From Nitrobacter sp. 62-23 (GTDB lineage Bacteria > Pseudomonadota > Alphaproteobacteria > Rhizobiales > Xanthobacteraceae): 64,000 bases of DNA. The translations under genes and the position numbers were made by a program. Within the stretch, counting starts at the first letter, position 1. Each line of letters begins with the position of its first letter. Shown here piece by piece: positions 9,601 to 19,445 of this stretch. Under the pieces are notes generated by a model, which searched no databases, was not told the origin of the DNA, and worked only from the letters and a program-made list of their open reading frames with translations. Where the stretch lies: NCBI RefSeq assembly GCF_001897285.1, contig NZ_MKSM01000128.1, forward strand, positions 27,912 through 91,911. Direction: 5' to 3'.

Positions 9601-10582
9601 CCTGCAGCGTCGCCAACATCGTTGCGGGCGCGTCCTTGGCCGACAGACGATCCGCGTCGAGCTGACGTGCAAACAATTCGGCGTGAATCCGGGGCGATGC
9701 ACCGAAACGAGCGTCGCCAACGCCTACGAGCTCCAGCGCAGCCTCGCCGGCACCGTAGCTCGCTTCGACCTGCTCCAGCCGCGCGCCGCTCGGGGCGGCC
9801 TTGGTCCTGGCCGATACGCGCCATGGTCTTTGAGACGGATCGCCGGAAAAATTCTTGGCGGCGGATTCGGCAGCGCCCGCCAGAGCTACGGTACCCTCGA
9901 AATGCGGCACGCGCTCATCGAATGACAGAATGCCGTCCAGATCGATCGATGCGGCGCGCATTCCGGGGTCGATCGTGACATGAACACGGCTGGCGTCGCC
10001 ATCGCTCGCCGGTCCGGACGATATCCGAAATGGATAGCGCTCTCCTGACAGCACGAAATTGCCGTCGCCGCGAACGGCCGCTCCGGATCGCACGTCGCCG
10101 CTGAAAGCGATGTCGCTCAGTTCAAGCGTGGTGCGGCTGGCCGCATCATGAAGCGCCACGCGGCCCGTGAGGTTCAACCGGTCGATGGAAAGCGGATTGA
10201 ACGACCGCGACAGGGGCCAATCGATCCTGCCGTCGCTATCGAGGCCGAGGTCAAGTGCCACGTCGTTGATCGTCACTTCGGTCGCGCGCCATTCTCCGCG
10301 CATCAGCGAACCCAGGCTGAATTCGACGCCAAGATTGCCGGCACGCACCTTGCCCGGATCATTCGAGCCCCCGACCACCACCGAGCGAAGCTGCAAGGAC
10401 GGCGACGGCAGCAACCTGACGTCAAGCCCGCCCTCGATCCGAACCGGCGCACCGATCACGTGCGCCGCCTGCGCCTCGAACCGGGGCCGAAAGCGGTTCC
10501 AGTCGATCAAATACGGCCCGATCAGCGCGGCGACGAGCGCGACAATGACTGTGATCGCCAAGCCGAGCAGCGTAGTCTGCAC
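6677..10582 (-). CDS. AsmA family protein with Pro/Ala-rich repetitive C-terminus
   Basis: VQTTLLGLAITVIVALVAALIGPYLIDWNRFRPRFEAQAAHVIGAPVRIEGGLDVRLLPSPSLQLRSVVVG; AsmA N-terminus, ~1300 aa. GTG start inferred at 10582; the longer ORF start at 10861 is unlikely. Confidence 0.88.
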   Translation of the reverse strand: MQTTLLGLAITVIVALVAALIGPYLIDWNRFRPRFEAQAAHVIGAPVRIEGGLDVRLLPSPSLQLRSVVVGGSNDPGKVRAGNLGVEFSLGSLMRGEWRATEVTINDVALDLGLDSDGRIDWPLSRSFNPLSIDRLNLTGRVALHDAASRTTLELSDIAFSGDVRSGAAVRGDGNFVLSGERYPFRISSGPASDGDASRVHVTIDPGMRAASIDLDGILSFDERVPHFEGTVALAGAAESAAKNFSGDPSQRPWRVSARTKAAPSGARLEQVEASYGAGEAALELVGVGDARFGASPRIHAELFARQLDADRLSAKDAPATMLATLQGILAKIPPAPLAADIGISADQIMLGSRPIQNFRIDLRGDAASWAVGRVEFRAPGATQVVLDDQGARAGQSTQFNGMLDIQSSDPDTFVGWLQGRDKIARESQKPLRLRGNLNVDSGHVALDQFKADIEGGSVEGGLAFINPTAGKGARLDAELKADRLDLDAAASLIRAIAGPQSGWPDEGHLALNVGNAISAGQELRPFIARLNYGSTAISLEQLKIGSPGGLAIEGSGTFDRVNATGRLTLNATSASMAQVTGLIAPVAPTVAARLDAMPAAAGAAQFHLTLNADKSPADENKVEASAKLDVDLPQLKGTLSLAAASSLADLRAADLDALARSEVTLRTKLTAERGGALPALLGLDRVIAVGDGAVLKATATGAWHAPIRLNAKVSGTDLDAEIKGTMEPWSSDRKADLNFAVRRLDLGPLLDLKSSDPRARNVSLSSHVTLAGSKAIFHDLDGTAAGSHMRGRVAVNFGNENVVEGEIGMDMLDLASAFGFVVGTARHDTAEPLRAGLPAGWRGQLVFEALRGVLPGGIELRPVKGIVKGDGHSLTFDAMKGKIGEGDATARIELGQAAEGVALNADVQLRNVDGPALHYGKLAMPAGRASAQITLASQGRSATALSGALSGNGLITLDRARIPGLDPHAFNAAINAGEGGPSDDAKLQQTVEQSLSENPLAVASVQIPFTVKDGRVRVSATALEGEGARAIVSGGYDIAADQVDIRAGLASTTVGAANDRPEIQIFAAGSPDTISPSVDVAALSSWLALKAIDRETRRLDSMEQSMAAPPKPPSEPPPAVTASLPAAPPDVSAEPSATDDVPIANAPVPKRDPRWSRAKARMSISEPAVASLPAAAPEVSAEPSVVDDVPIANAPVPKRDPRWSRAKAPMSAPAPAVTASLPVEPADVSAEPSATNDVAIANAPVPKRDPRRVRAKARLAVPPRPAAAPQTSSASALPWLGRLPWPFQTRPAPISRPASR
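6790..7210 (-). repeat. Three coding tandem repeats of ~144-147 bp within the AsmA-like protein
   Basis: Repeated peptide VSAEPS(A/V)(T/V)(D/N)DV(P/A)IANAPVPKRDPR(W/R)(S/V)RAKA. The ttcggYacgggcgc block recurs at 6840, 6987 and 7131. Confidence 0.88.
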
Positions 10583-10808
10583 GGTGTCTCCCCTTGAAAC
10601 ATTCCGGCAAAAATCGATTCCGCTTCGGTCGCGGTTCGGACGCGTGCCGGAGGCCCGAGACTGCCGTATCGATCCCGAGCCCGCAAGACCGGGCCAAACG
10701 AGCCGATCGACATCATATAATATGGCTAACTGTGGCGAAGTGGCAGCAACGACCGCATCGGTTCCCGCGGCAACGGGACTTTCACGTCGCGCCAGTGGAA
10801 TAGGTTGA

Positions 10809-11357
10809 TTGAAAACGGCCCGACAAATGCAGGAAACGAGAATGAAGTTCACGCCCCCCACTGATCCGGACCGTCAGCCGGACCTGTTTCAGTCATCCAT
10901 CATGCGGATCGAGCCGGAGTGGATTGACTACAACGGCCATCTCAACATGGCCTATTACAATGTCCTGTTCGACCAGGCCATCGATCGGTTTTGGGTGGAG
11001 CTTGGCTTGGGGCCCGACTACATGGAGGCACGCAACGGCTCGACGTTCACCGCCGAGTGCCATGTGCGTTATCTCCGGGAAATTCATCTGGATGACCCGG
11101 TGCGGGTGTCCATTCTGCTGGTCGCCGCGGACGAAAAACGTCTGCATACCTTCGAGGAATTGCGGCACGCGACGGAAGGATGGCTGTCGGCAACCTCCGA
11201 AAACATGACCCTTCACGTCGATATGGCTGCTCGCAAGGTCGCGCCGTTTCCGCCTGACATCCGTGCGCGCGTTCAAGCCGTCGCTGATGCCCATAAACTC
11301 GCCATGCGGCCCGAGGGCATCGGCCGGCGAATCGCGATGCCCTCGCAGCCGCGTTAG
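10809..11357 (+). CDS. thioesterase (hotdog fold) family protein
   Basis: MRIEPEWIDYNGHLNMAYYNVLFDQAIDRFW...GSTFTAECHVRYLREIHLDDPVRVSILL; acyl-CoA thioesterase pattern. Confidence 0.82.
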   Translation: MKTARQMQETRMKFTPPTDPDRQPDLFQSSIMRIEPEWIDYNGHLNMAYYNVLFDQAIDRFWVELGLGPDYMEARNGSTFTAECHVRYLREIHLDDPVRVSILLVAADEKRLHTFEELRHATEGWLSATSENMTLHVDMAARKVAPFPPDIRARVQAVADAHKLAMRPEGIGRRIAMPSQPR

Positions 11358-11369
11358 GCCGGCGGCCGC

Positions 11370-11546
11370 CTACACTCCGGTGCGACGACCCCGCATAAAT
11401 CCGACCACCGCCGATACCACGAGCAGGATCAACGCGATGAAAAAGATGATCTTGGCGATTTCAATCGAGGCGCCCGCGATACCGCCGAAGCCGAGGATAC
11501 CGGCAATCAGCGCGATAATCAGAAACGTCACGACCCAGTTCAGCAT
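11370..11546 (-). CDS. DUF1328 small membrane protein
   Basis: [58 protein letters not shown]. Confidence 0.88.
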   Translation of the reverse strand: MLNWVVTFLIIALIAGILGFGGIAGASIEIAKIIFFIALILLVVSAVVGFMRGRRTGV

Positions 11547-11789
11547 GACTTGATCTCCGTGCTTTTTCGGCGCCCGCGCCTGAGAAAACAATCCGCCCTC
11601 GAAACAATAGTTCCCTGTCGGGAGGTGGAGGTTTTTGCGGAACAAAACTGCGATAGCTGGCGCGGATCGCGGGTGCCGGGCAGGAAAACCGATGCAAACC
11701 CGTCATCGTCCCTATATATCCACCCCATCCTGCTAAGAAGGCTCCCTTTCGCCGCCCCGCGGTGCCATCGTGGGGAGAAGACGATTCGC

Positions 11790-14339
11790 ATGACCGAGCC
11801 GAACAGACTGATTCGTGACGTTCCCGAGCACCGACCTGCCGCCGGTGGCATTGCCGCGCGCGCGCGGGCGGCGGCAGCACCGTCGTATCTTGCCGGGCTC
11901 AATCCGGAACAACGCGACGCGGTGGAAACACTGGACGGGCCTGTTCTGGTGCTGGCCGGTGCGGGCACCGGGAAGACCCGCGTGCTGACGACCCGCATCG
12001 CGCATATCCTCAGCCAGGGCCGCGCTCGCCCCGGCGAAATCCTCTCGGTCACCTTCACCAACAAGGCCGCGCGCGAGATGAAGCAGCGGCTTGGCCAGAT
12101 GCTCGGCCAAGCCGTGGAAGGCATGCCGTGGCTCGGCACCTTTCATTCCATCGGCGGCAGGATTCTGCGCGCACACGCGGAACTTGTGCAGCTCAAGTCC
12201 AATTTCACCATCCTCGATGTGGACGACCAGATCCGCCTGCTCAAACAGCTTCTGCAAGCCGACAACGTGGACGACAAGCGCTGGCCGGCGCGGATGCTCG
12301 CGGGATTGATCGACGGCTGGAAGAATCGCGGCCTGACGCCGGCCCAGGTGCCCTCGGGCGAAGCGGCCGTGTTCGGCAACGGTCGCGGCGGCAAGCTCTA
12401 CGCCGCCTATCAGGCGCGGCTGAAAATCCTCAATGCCGCGGATTTCGGCGATCTGCTTCTGGAGAACATCCGCCTGTTCCGCGAACATCCGGATGTGGTG
12501 CGGCAATACCAGAACCGCTTCAAATTCATCCTCGTCGACGAGTATCAGGACACGAACGTCGCGCAATATCTGTGGCTGCGATTGCTGTCGCAAGCGCCGA
12601 CACGCACTCCACTTCCCTCTCCCCTTGCGGGAGAGGGTGCTGAGCCGCAAAGCGGCGAAGCGGGTGAGGGGTCGCTGTCCGCAGCCAATCACCCCTCACC
12701 CGGCTCGCTGCGCTCGCCACCCTCTCCCGCAAGGGGAGAGGGTTCGTCAGCACCGATCGAAACTCTGCGACAGAAAAACATCTGCTGCGTCGGCGACGAC
12801 GACCAGTCGATCTACGGCTGGCGCGGCGCCGAGGTCGACAACATCCTGCGCTTCGAGCACGATTTTCCCGGCGCCAAGGTGATCCGTCTGGAGCGCAACT
12901 ATCGCTCCACCGGTCATATTCTCGCCGCCGCCTCGCATCTGATCGCACATAACGAAGGCCGTCTTGGCAAGACGCTGCGCACCGAGGACGTCGATGGCGA
13001 GAAGGTCACCGTCACGGGGTCCTGGGACTCCGAGGAGGAAGCCCGCGCCATCGGCGAGGAGATCGAACAGCTTCAGCGCGCCGGCGAGAAGCTGAACGAG
13101 ATTGCGATTCTGGTGCGCGCCTCGTTCCAGATGCGCGAATTCGAAGACCGCTTCATCACGCTCGGCCTGTCCTATCGCGTCATCGGTGGCCCGCGCTTCT
13201 ACGAACGCGCCGAAATCCGCGACGCGCTCGCCTATCTGCGCGTCATCAACTCCCCGGCCGACGATCTCGCCTTCGAGCGCATCGTCAACGTGCCCAAACG
13301 CGGCCTGGGCGAGGCCACAGTGCAGATGCTGCACGAGATTGCCCGCAAGCGGCGCATCCCGCTCAGCGAGGCCGCCCGCGCCGTCGTCGAGACCGACGAG
13401 ATGAAGCCGAAAGCGCGCGGCTCGCTGCGCGCCTTGCTCGACTGCTTCGATCGCTGGCGCGCGCAGCGCGACACCATGCGGCACACCGAGCTTGCCGAGA
13501 TCGTGCTCGACGAAAGCGGTTACACCGAGATGTGGCAGAAGGACCGCTCGGCCGACGCCGCGGGCCGGCTGGAGAACCTGAAAGAACTGGTGCGCTCGAT
13601 GGAGGAATTCGAGAACCTGCAGGGCTTTCTCGAACACATCTCGCTGGTGATGGATCGCGAAGGCGGCGCGGATGAGGATGCCGTCTCCCTCATGACACTG
13701 CATTCCGCCAAGGGACTCGAATTCGACAACGTCTTTCTGCCCGGCTGGGAGGAAGGACTGTTTCCGCATCAGCGCGCGCTGGATGAGCAGGGACGCGCCG
13801 GCCTCGAGGAAGAACGCCGGCTCGCCCATGTCGGCCTGACTCGGGCACGCCGTCGCGCAAAACTCTACTTCGCCACCAACCGGCGCATTCATGGCTCATG
13901 GTCGACGACGATCCCCTCACGCTTTCTCGACGAACTGCCCGCGCAAAATGTCGAGATCACGGAATCGAAGGGCGGCTCGGGCTGGGGCGGAACGGGCGGC
14001 TATGGCCCCTCGCGCTTCGACAATATGGAGTCCTTCGGCTCGAGCTATGCGACGCCCGGCTGGCAGCGCGCACAGGCCAACCGCGGCCGCGGCGGCTTCA
14101 ACGAGGCCGGCGCGGCATATGCCGGCAGGTCGAATGCGAAGCGCGCACCGGTCACCATCGAAGGCGAACTGGTCGCCAAGTCCAGCGGCACAACGTCCGC
14201 CTTTTCAACGGGCGACCGGGTCTTTCACCAGAAATTCGGCTACGGCAAGGTGACGCGGATCGACGGCAACAAGCTGACCATCGCCTTCGACAAAGCCGGC
14301 GAAAAAAAGGTGGTCGATAGTTTCGTGGAGCGGGTGTAG
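11790..14339 (+). CDS. uvrD: UvrD/PcrA-type superfamily 1 DNA helicase
   Basis: LNPEQRDAVETLDGPVLVLAGAGTGKTRVLTTRIAHIL...DEYQDTN...CVGDDDQSIYGWRGAEVDNILRFE...LMTLHSAKGLEFDNVFLPGWEEGLFPH. Start inferred at MTEPNRL. Confidence 0.93.
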   Translation: MTEPNRLIRDVPEHRPAAGGIAARARAAAAPSYLAGLNPEQRDAVETLDGPVLVLAGAGTGKTRVLTTRIAHILSQGRARPGEILSVTFTNKAAREMKQRLGQMLGQAVEGMPWLGTFHSIGGRILRAHAELVQLKSNFTILDVDDQIRLLKQLLQADNVDDKRWPARMLAGLIDGWKNRGLTPAQVPSGEAAVFGNGRGGKLYAAYQARLKILNAADFGDLLLENIRLFREHPDVVRQYQNRFKFILVDEYQDTNVAQYLWLRLLSQAPTRTPLPSPLAGEGAEPQSGEAGEGSLSAANHPSPGSLRSPPSPARGEGSSAPIETLRQKNICCVGDDDQSIYGWRGAEVDNILRFEHDFPGAKVIRLERNYRSTGHILAAASHLIAHNEGRLGKTLRTEDVDGEKVTVTGSWDSEEEARAIGEEIEQLQRAGEKLNEIAILVRASFQMREFEDRFITLGLSYRVIGGPRFYERAEIRDALAYLRVINSPADDLAFERIVNVPKRGLGEATVQMLHEIARKRRIPLSEAARAVVETDEMKPKARGSLRALLDCFDRWRAQRDTMRHTELAEIVLDESGYTEMWQKDRSADAAGRLENLKELVRSMEEFENLQGFLEHISLVMDREGGADEDAVSLMTLHSAKGLEFDNVFLPGWEEGLFPHQRALDEQGRAGLEEERRLAHVGLTRARRRAKLYFATNRRIHGSWSTTIPSRFLDELPAQNVEITESKGGSGWGGTGGYGPSRFDNMESFGSSYATPGWQRAQANRGRGGFNEAGAAYAGRSNAKRAPVTIEGELVAKSSGTTSAFSTGDRVFHQKFGYGKVTRIDGNKLTIAFDKAGEKKVVDSFVERV
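12615..12742. repeat. Palindromic repeat inserted in frame in the helicase gene
   Basis: 23-bp perfect inverted repeat CCCTCTCCCCTTGCGGGAGAGGG (12615-12637) / CCCTCTCCCGCAAGGGGAGAGGG (12720-12742), with inner gcgggtgaggggt/acccctcacccgg arms. Confidence 0.92.
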
Positions 14340-14446
14340 CGATTGCGAAACAACACGCACGTTCCTATCTGTTGACCCGCGTTCTCCATCGTCCTGCCAT
14401 CGCGCCGCGATAACCAGTCTTCGTTCCTGTTCCGCCCGTTCACAGC

Positions 14447-15379
14447 GTGTCAGCCCGCATGTCGCCTATTATTTCCGTTTCTGGCCTGTCGAAGACCTAC
14501 GCCTCCGGGTTCACAGCGCTGAAATCGATCAATCTCGGCATCAAACCGGGCGAGATTTTCGCACTGCTTGGTCCCAACGGCGCGGGCAAGACGACGCTCA
14601 TCAACATCATCTGCGGCATCGCGAACGCATCAAGCGGAGAGGTGCTGGTCGATGGCCACGACATCCGGCGCGACTATCGGACGACCCGCTCGCTGATCGG
14701 CCTCGTGCCGCAGGAACTGCACACCGACGCGTTCGAAACGGTCTGGGCCACGGTCAGTTTCAGCCGCGGGCTGTTCGGAAAGCCGAAGAACCCGGCTCAC
14801 ATCGAGAAGGTTTTGAAGGACCTGTCGCTGTGGGACAAGAAGGACAGCAAGATCGTCACGCTGTCCGGCGGCATGAAGCGGCGCGTGATGATTGCGAAGG
14901 CGCTGTCGCACGAGCCGCAGATCCTGTTTCTCGACGAGCCGACCGCGGGCGTCGATGTCGAACTGCGCAAAGCGATGTGGGACGTGGTGCGAACGCTGCG
15001 GGCTTCGGGCGTCACGATTATTCTGACAACGCATTACATCGAAGAGGCCGAAGAGATGGCCGATCGCGTCGGCGTCATCAACAGGGGAGAAATCATCCTG
15101 GTCGAGGAAAAGGCCGCATTGATGCAGAAGCTCGGCCAAAAGCGGCTGAAACTGCATCTTCAGGGCAAGATCGACGCCGTGCCGACGCCGTTGGCGGCTT
15201 ACAACCTCGAGCTTGCGGGAGACGGCACCGAGTTGATCTATACCTACGACACCCGAAGCGAGCATACCGGAATCACCAGCCTGCTGAGCGACCTCCGGGC
15301 CGCCGGCATCAGGTTTTCCGACCTCGACACCACCCAGAGTTCGCTGGAAGAAATCTTCGTCAGCCTGGTGAGGGCCTGA
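14447..15379 (+). CDS. ABC transporter ATP-binding protein (ABC-2 type exporter)
   Basis: Walker [42 protein letters not shown]. Confidence 0.93.
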   Translation: MSARMSPIISVSGLSKTYASGFTALKSINLGIKPGEIFALLGPNGAGKTTLINIICGIANASSGEVLVDGHDIRRDYRTTRSLIGLVPQELHTDAFETVWATVSFSRGLFGKPKNPAHIEKVLKDLSLWDKKDSKIVTLSGGMKRRVMIAKALSHEPQILFLDEPTAGVDVELRKAMWDVVRTLRASGVTIILTTHYIEEAEEMADRVGVINRGEIILVEEKAALMQKLGQKRLKLHLQGKIDAVPTPLAAYNLELAGDGTELIYTYDTRSEHTGITSLLSDLRAAGIRFSDLDTTQSSLEEIFVSLVRA

Positions 15380-15380
15380 C

Positions 15381-16142
15381 ATGAACTTCGAGGCCGTGAA
15401 AGCAATCTACCGTTTTGAGATGGCGCGAACCTGGCGCACACTGCTGCAAAGCATCGTCTCTCCGGTGGTGTCGACCTCGCTCTATTTCGTGGTGTTCGGG
15501 GCGGCGATCGGCTCGCGCATCACAGAAGTCGAAGGCGTCAGCTACGGCACCTTCATCGTGCCGGGGCTGGTGATGCTGTCGGTGCTGACGCAAAGCATCA
15601 CCAATGCATCGTTCGGCATCTATTTCCCGAAGTTCATCGGCACCATCTACGAGATCCTGTCAGCGCCGGTATCCTATTTCGAAATCGTGCTGGGCTATGT
15701 CGGAGCGGCCGCGACCAAGTCGATCATCCTCGGCCTGATTATCCTGGCGACCGCGGGCCTGTTCGTGCCGCTGCACATCCAGCATCCGGTATGGATGCTG
15801 TTGTTCCTGGTGCTCACCTCAGTGACCTTCAGCCTTTTCGGTTTCATCATCGGCATCTGGGCCGACGGTTTCGAGAAGCTACAAATGATTCCAATGCTGA
15901 TCATCACGCCGCTGACATTCCTCGGCGGCAGCTTCTATTCAATCGGCATGCTGCCGCAAAGCTGGCAGACGGTCGCGCTGTTCAATCCGGTCGTTTATCT
16001 CATCAGCGGCTTCCGCTGGAGTTTCTACGAGATCGCCGACGTCAGCCTGTCCGTCAGCATGGGCATGACGCTGAGTTTTCTCGTGATCTGCATGACGGTT
16101 GTGTGGTGGATTTTCAAATCCGGCTATCGGCTGAAAAGCTGA
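15381..16142 (+). CDS. ABC-2 type transporter permease
   Basis: Multi-TM, ETSA-like ABC-2 permease directly following the ATPase gene. Confidence 0.88.
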   Translation: MNFEAVKAIYRFEMARTWRTLLQSIVSPVVSTSLYFVVFGAAIGSRITEVEGVSYGTFIVPGLVMLSVLTQSITNASFGIYFPKFIGTIYEILSAPVSYFEIVLGYVGAAATKSIILGLIILATAGLFVPLHIQHPVWMLLFLVLTSVTFSLFGFIIGIWADGFEKLQMIPMLIITPLTFLGGSFYSIGMLPQSWQTVALFNPVVYLISGFRWSFYEIADVSLSVSMGMTLSFLVICMTVVWWIFKSGYRLKS

Positions 16143-16217
16143 GCCACGCTTGATGCGGATCACAAAGGGCGCGGCCCGGTTGCTCCCGGACCGCCCGCCT
16201 TGCGTTGCAGGACGTAT

Positions 16218-16553
16218 TTATCGGCGGTAGCAGTGATAATGCCCATGCTTCCAGTAACCGCGGCATCGATGGTGGTGGTGATGATCTGGGATGCCGAGCA
16301 CGCCCTTGACGCCACCGACCGCACCGCCGACGCCGGCGCCGATTGCGCCGCCGATCGCACCGCCGACCGGACCAGCCGCACGACTGCCTTCACGCGCACC
16401 CTGGTTCGCGCCACGCTCCATGCCGCCAAACACGCCTTGTGCGTGCGCCAGATGCGGAATGGAAACGAGGGCCAGCGCGGCGGCCGCGGCCACCGCCGCG
16501 AACTGAATCCGGATAGAAGCTGTCATCGGCAATGCTGCGATTCTGGTCTTCAT
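16218..16553 (-). CDS. small secreted glycine-rich, histidine-tailed protein
   Basis: Signal peptide, GGAIGGAIGAGVGGAVGGVKG and PDHHHHHRCRGYWKHGHYHCYRR tail. Confidence 0.7.
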   Translation of the reverse strand: MKTRIAALPMTASIRIQFAAVAAAAALALVSIPHLAHAQGVFGGMERGANQGAREGSRAAGPVGGAIGGAIGAGVGGAVGGVKGVLGIPDHHHHHRCRGYWKHGHYHCYRR

Positions 16554-16835
16554 GTGTGCCTACATCCTCTGCTGGTTCGGCCGCGAACGGGCCATGATCA
16601 AAACGGATCGGGATGAATATAACGCAATCGTGTTCCAAAAGTTCCGAACCGCGGGGGTGGCGGTCGCTTGCTGCCGAACTCCTTGTCCATAGGGCTTTTT
16701 GATTTTCGCGCGCTGTCTCGGCCCTGGTTATGCCGTTTCGACATTTAACGATGACGAAATCCGCTACTGGAAGCAGAACCGTTTTGAGCGCATATAAGAG
16801 ACGGGGATTTCAGGCTGCATCCGAGGCCCAGGTAC

Positions 16836-17648
16836 ATGCGTATGTTTTGTATTCCCGTCGCCGGTCTGCTGCTTCTTGGCGCGGTCAGCGTGGCGCAGGC
16901 GAAGGTGTCGATCCTTGTCGACAAGGACAATCAGAAAATGACCGTCTCCGTCGATGGCGTCGAGCGCTATCATTGGCCGGTGTCGAGCGGAAATCCGTCT
17001 CACGAAACCCCGAACGGCCGCTTCCAGACCTTCCGCATGGAAGCCGACCATTTCTCCAAGGAGTTCGACGACGCGCCGATGCCGCACTCGATCTTCTTCA
17101 CCAAGGCCGGTCATGCCATCCACGGCACGTTTTCCGAAGGCAGTCTCGGCAGTCCCGTCTCGCATGGCTGTGTGCGCATCTCGCGCGCCAATGCATCGAC
17201 CCTCTATGCGCTGGTCCGGAAAGAAGGCGTCCTCAATACAACCGTCACGCTGACCGGATCGTCCCGTGTCGCGCTGGCGCGCAATCCCCGTGGCAAGCGC
17301 AAAACCGATGTCGCCCGCCATAATCCGCCGGCGGACGATCAGTCTTATGACAATGCCGGAAATCCGATCGAACTGACGCCGGGACAGATTGCGCCAACTC
17401 AGCAGCCGCAGGCCGCCATTCGCGGCGACGACGGCTATATCTACCCGGCCGACGGCAGTTCCAGCGATCAGCGCTATCCTGCGCCGCGCAGTTCTCGCCG
17501 TCTCCGCGATGCGCAGAACGTTCCCCGGCGGCAGCAATATTACTACAGCGATCAAGCCGATTACGGTTATGCGCAGCCCTATCCGCCGCAGGTTTACGCG
17601 CCGCAGCCCTATCGGCCTCGCGGCCTTTTCACGGACTTCGGCGACTGA
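16836..17648 (+). CDS. L,D-transpeptidase (YkuD domain)
   Basis: HAIHGTFSEGSLGSPVSHGCVRISRANASTLYALV active-site motif; signal peptide. Confidence 0.9.
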   Translation: MRMFCIPVAGLLLLGAVSVAQAKVSILVDKDNQKMTVSVDGVERYHWPVSSGNPSHETPNGRFQTFRMEADHFSKEFDDAPMPHSIFFTKAGHAIHGTFSEGSLGSPVSHGCVRISRANASTLYALVRKEGVLNTTVTLTGSSRVALARNPRGKRKTDVARHNPPADDQSYDNAGNPIELTPGQIAPTQQPQAAIRGDDGYIYPADGSSSDQRYPAPRSSRRLRDAQNVPRRQQYYYSDQADYGYAQPYPPQVYAPQPYRPRGLFTDFGD

Positions 17649-17686
17649 CCGACGAGACGACGTCCCCGTAGCAGTCGAAGCGGATC

Positions 17687-19294
17687 ATGCCGGACACCGA
17701 CGTCGTCATCATCGGCGCAGGCCATAACGGGCTCACCTGCGCGGCCTATCTTGCGATGGCCGGACTGCGGGTCAGGATCGTGGAACGGCGCAAGGTGGTG
17801 GGCGGCGCTGCGGTGACCGAGGAATTTCATCCCGGATTCCGCAATTCGGTCGCGGCTTACACTGTCAGCCTGCTCAATCCGAAGGTCATCGCCGACTTGC
17901 GGCTGCACGACCACGGCCTGCGGATCGTCGAACGCCGCGCCCAGAACTTTTTGCCCGCGCCCGACGGTCGGTACCTCCTCACCGGCGAAGGCCGCACCGC
18001 GGCCTCGGTCGCCCGCCTGAGCCAACGGGACGCGGTCGCGATCGGCGAATTCATGCGCGAACTGGACGAAATCGCCGACGTGATCCGGCAGTTCGTGCTG
18101 CGCGCTCCGCCCAACCTTGTTGAAGGGTTCAGCATCAACACCGCGCATGAGTTCGTCAATGCCGTCGGCACGGCGGGCATCCTGCGCGGCCTGTCGCTGG
18201 AGCAGCAGCGCAACCTGCTCGACCTGTTTGCGCGATCGGCCGGGGACATGCTCGACGAGCGCTTCGAAACCGATCTGGTCAAGGCGCTGTTCGGCTTCGA
18301 CGCCATCGTCGGCAACTATGCGAGCCCCTACGCGGCAGGCTCTGCCTATGTGATGCTGCACCATGCTTTCGGAGAGGTGAACGGCAAGAAGGGGGTCTGG
18401 GGTCACGCAATCGGCGGCATGGGCGCGATCACCCAGGCCATGGCAGCGGCCGCCCGTGCGCATGGCGCCGAGATTGAAACCGGAGTCGGCGTCAGCGAAG
18501 TCGTTGTCGAGCGCGGCCGCGCGGCGGGCGTGATCCTCGACGACGGACGAACGATCCGTGCAAGATATGTCGCGGCAAACGTCAACCCGAAGCTGCTCTA
18601 TACCCGGCTATTGCCCGCCGGCTCCCTGTCTCCCGCCTTCTTCAACCGCATCAAGAACTGGCGCAATGGCTCCGGAACGTTCCGGATGAACGTGGCGCTC
18701 TCCGCCCTGCCCTCGTTCTCCGCGTTGCCGGGCAAGGGCGACCATCTCAGCGCCGGCATCATCATCGCGCCCGGCCTCGGCTACATGGACCGCGCCTGGG
18801 AGGATGCGCGCCGGTTCGGCTGGAGCCGCGAACCGGTAGTGGAGGTTCTGATCCCATCCGTGATCGATGATTCACTCGCCCCGTCCGGCCGCCATGTCGC
18901 GAGCCTGTTCTGCCAGCATGTCGCGCCGCAATTGCCTGACGGCGCGTCCTGGGACGATTGCCGCGACCAGGTCGCCGACCTCATGATCGCAACCGTCGAT
19001 CGCTACGCGCCGGGCTTTGCCGCCAGCGTGATCGGCCGGCAGATCCTGTCACCGCTCGACCTCGAACGCGAATTCGGACTGCTGGGCGGCGACATTTTCC
19101 ACGGCGCGCTGGCGCTGAACCAGTTGTTCTCCGCCCGTCCGATGCTGGGGCACGCCGACTACCGGGGACCGCTGAAGGGTCTCTATCATTGCGGCTCCGG
19201 CGCGCATCCCGGCGGCGGCGTCACCGGCGCGCCCGGCCATAACGCAGCGCGCACGATCCTGCGCGATCACCGGGCGCCGTTCGCTCGCCGGTGA
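17687..19294 (+). CDS. FAD-dependent phytoene dehydrogenase-like oxidoreductase
   Basis: DVVIIGAGHNGLTCAAYLAMAGLRVRIVERRKVVGGAAVTEEFHPGF; ends HCGSGAHPGGGVTGAPGHNAARTIL. Confidence 0.9.
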   Translation: MPDTDVVIIGAGHNGLTCAAYLAMAGLRVRIVERRKVVGGAAVTEEFHPGFRNSVAAYTVSLLNPKVIADLRLHDHGLRIVERRAQNFLPAPDGRYLLTGEGRTAASVARLSQRDAVAIGEFMRELDEIADVIRQFVLRAPPNLVEGFSINTAHEFVNAVGTAGILRGLSLEQQRNLLDLFARSAGDMLDERFETDLVKALFGFDAIVGNYASPYAAGSAYVMLHHAFGEVNGKKGVWGHAIGGMGAITQAMAAAARAHGAEIETGVGVSEVVVERGRAAGVILDDGRTIRARYVAANVNPKLLYTRLLPAGSLSPAFFNRIKNWRNGSGTFRMNVALSALPSFSALPGKGDHLSAGIIIAPGLGYMDRAWEDARRFGWSREPVVEVLIPSVIDDSLAPSGRHVASLFCQHVAPQLPDGASWDDCRDQVADLMIATVDRYAPGFAASVIGRQILSPLDLEREFGLLGGDIFHGALALNQLFSARPMLGHADYRGPLKGLYHCGSGAHPGGGVTGAPGHNAARTILRDHRAPFARR

Positions 19295-19298
19295 CGGC

Positions 19299-19445
19299 TC
19301 AAGCAACCAACAGTGCGTAAATGAATACCGCCGGCGTCAGCCCGAGCACGATGGCGCTGACAACAAACGCCCATATGATGTCCTCGGCCGCGATCCCGGA
19401 CATTCCTTCCGCCGGTTCGACCTCGCCGATGTTTTGCGATTCCAT
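19299..19445 (-). CDS. small single-TM hypothetical protein
   Basis: MESQNIGEVEPAEGMSGIAAEDIIWAFVVSAIVLGLTPAVFIYALLVA. Confidence 0.5.
   Translation of the reverse strand: MESQNIGEVEPAEGMSGIAAEDIIWAFVVSAIVLGLTPAVFIYALLVA

Noticed and set aside
12615-12742. Rho-independent terminator inside the helicase gene
   Set aside because: The strong hairpin lies within an open frame with no T-tract; better explained as an inserted palindromic element.
12747-13892. 381-aa minus-strand ORF opposite the helicase
   Set aside because: Antisense of conserved UvrD motifs; low-complexity composition, no recognisable domain.
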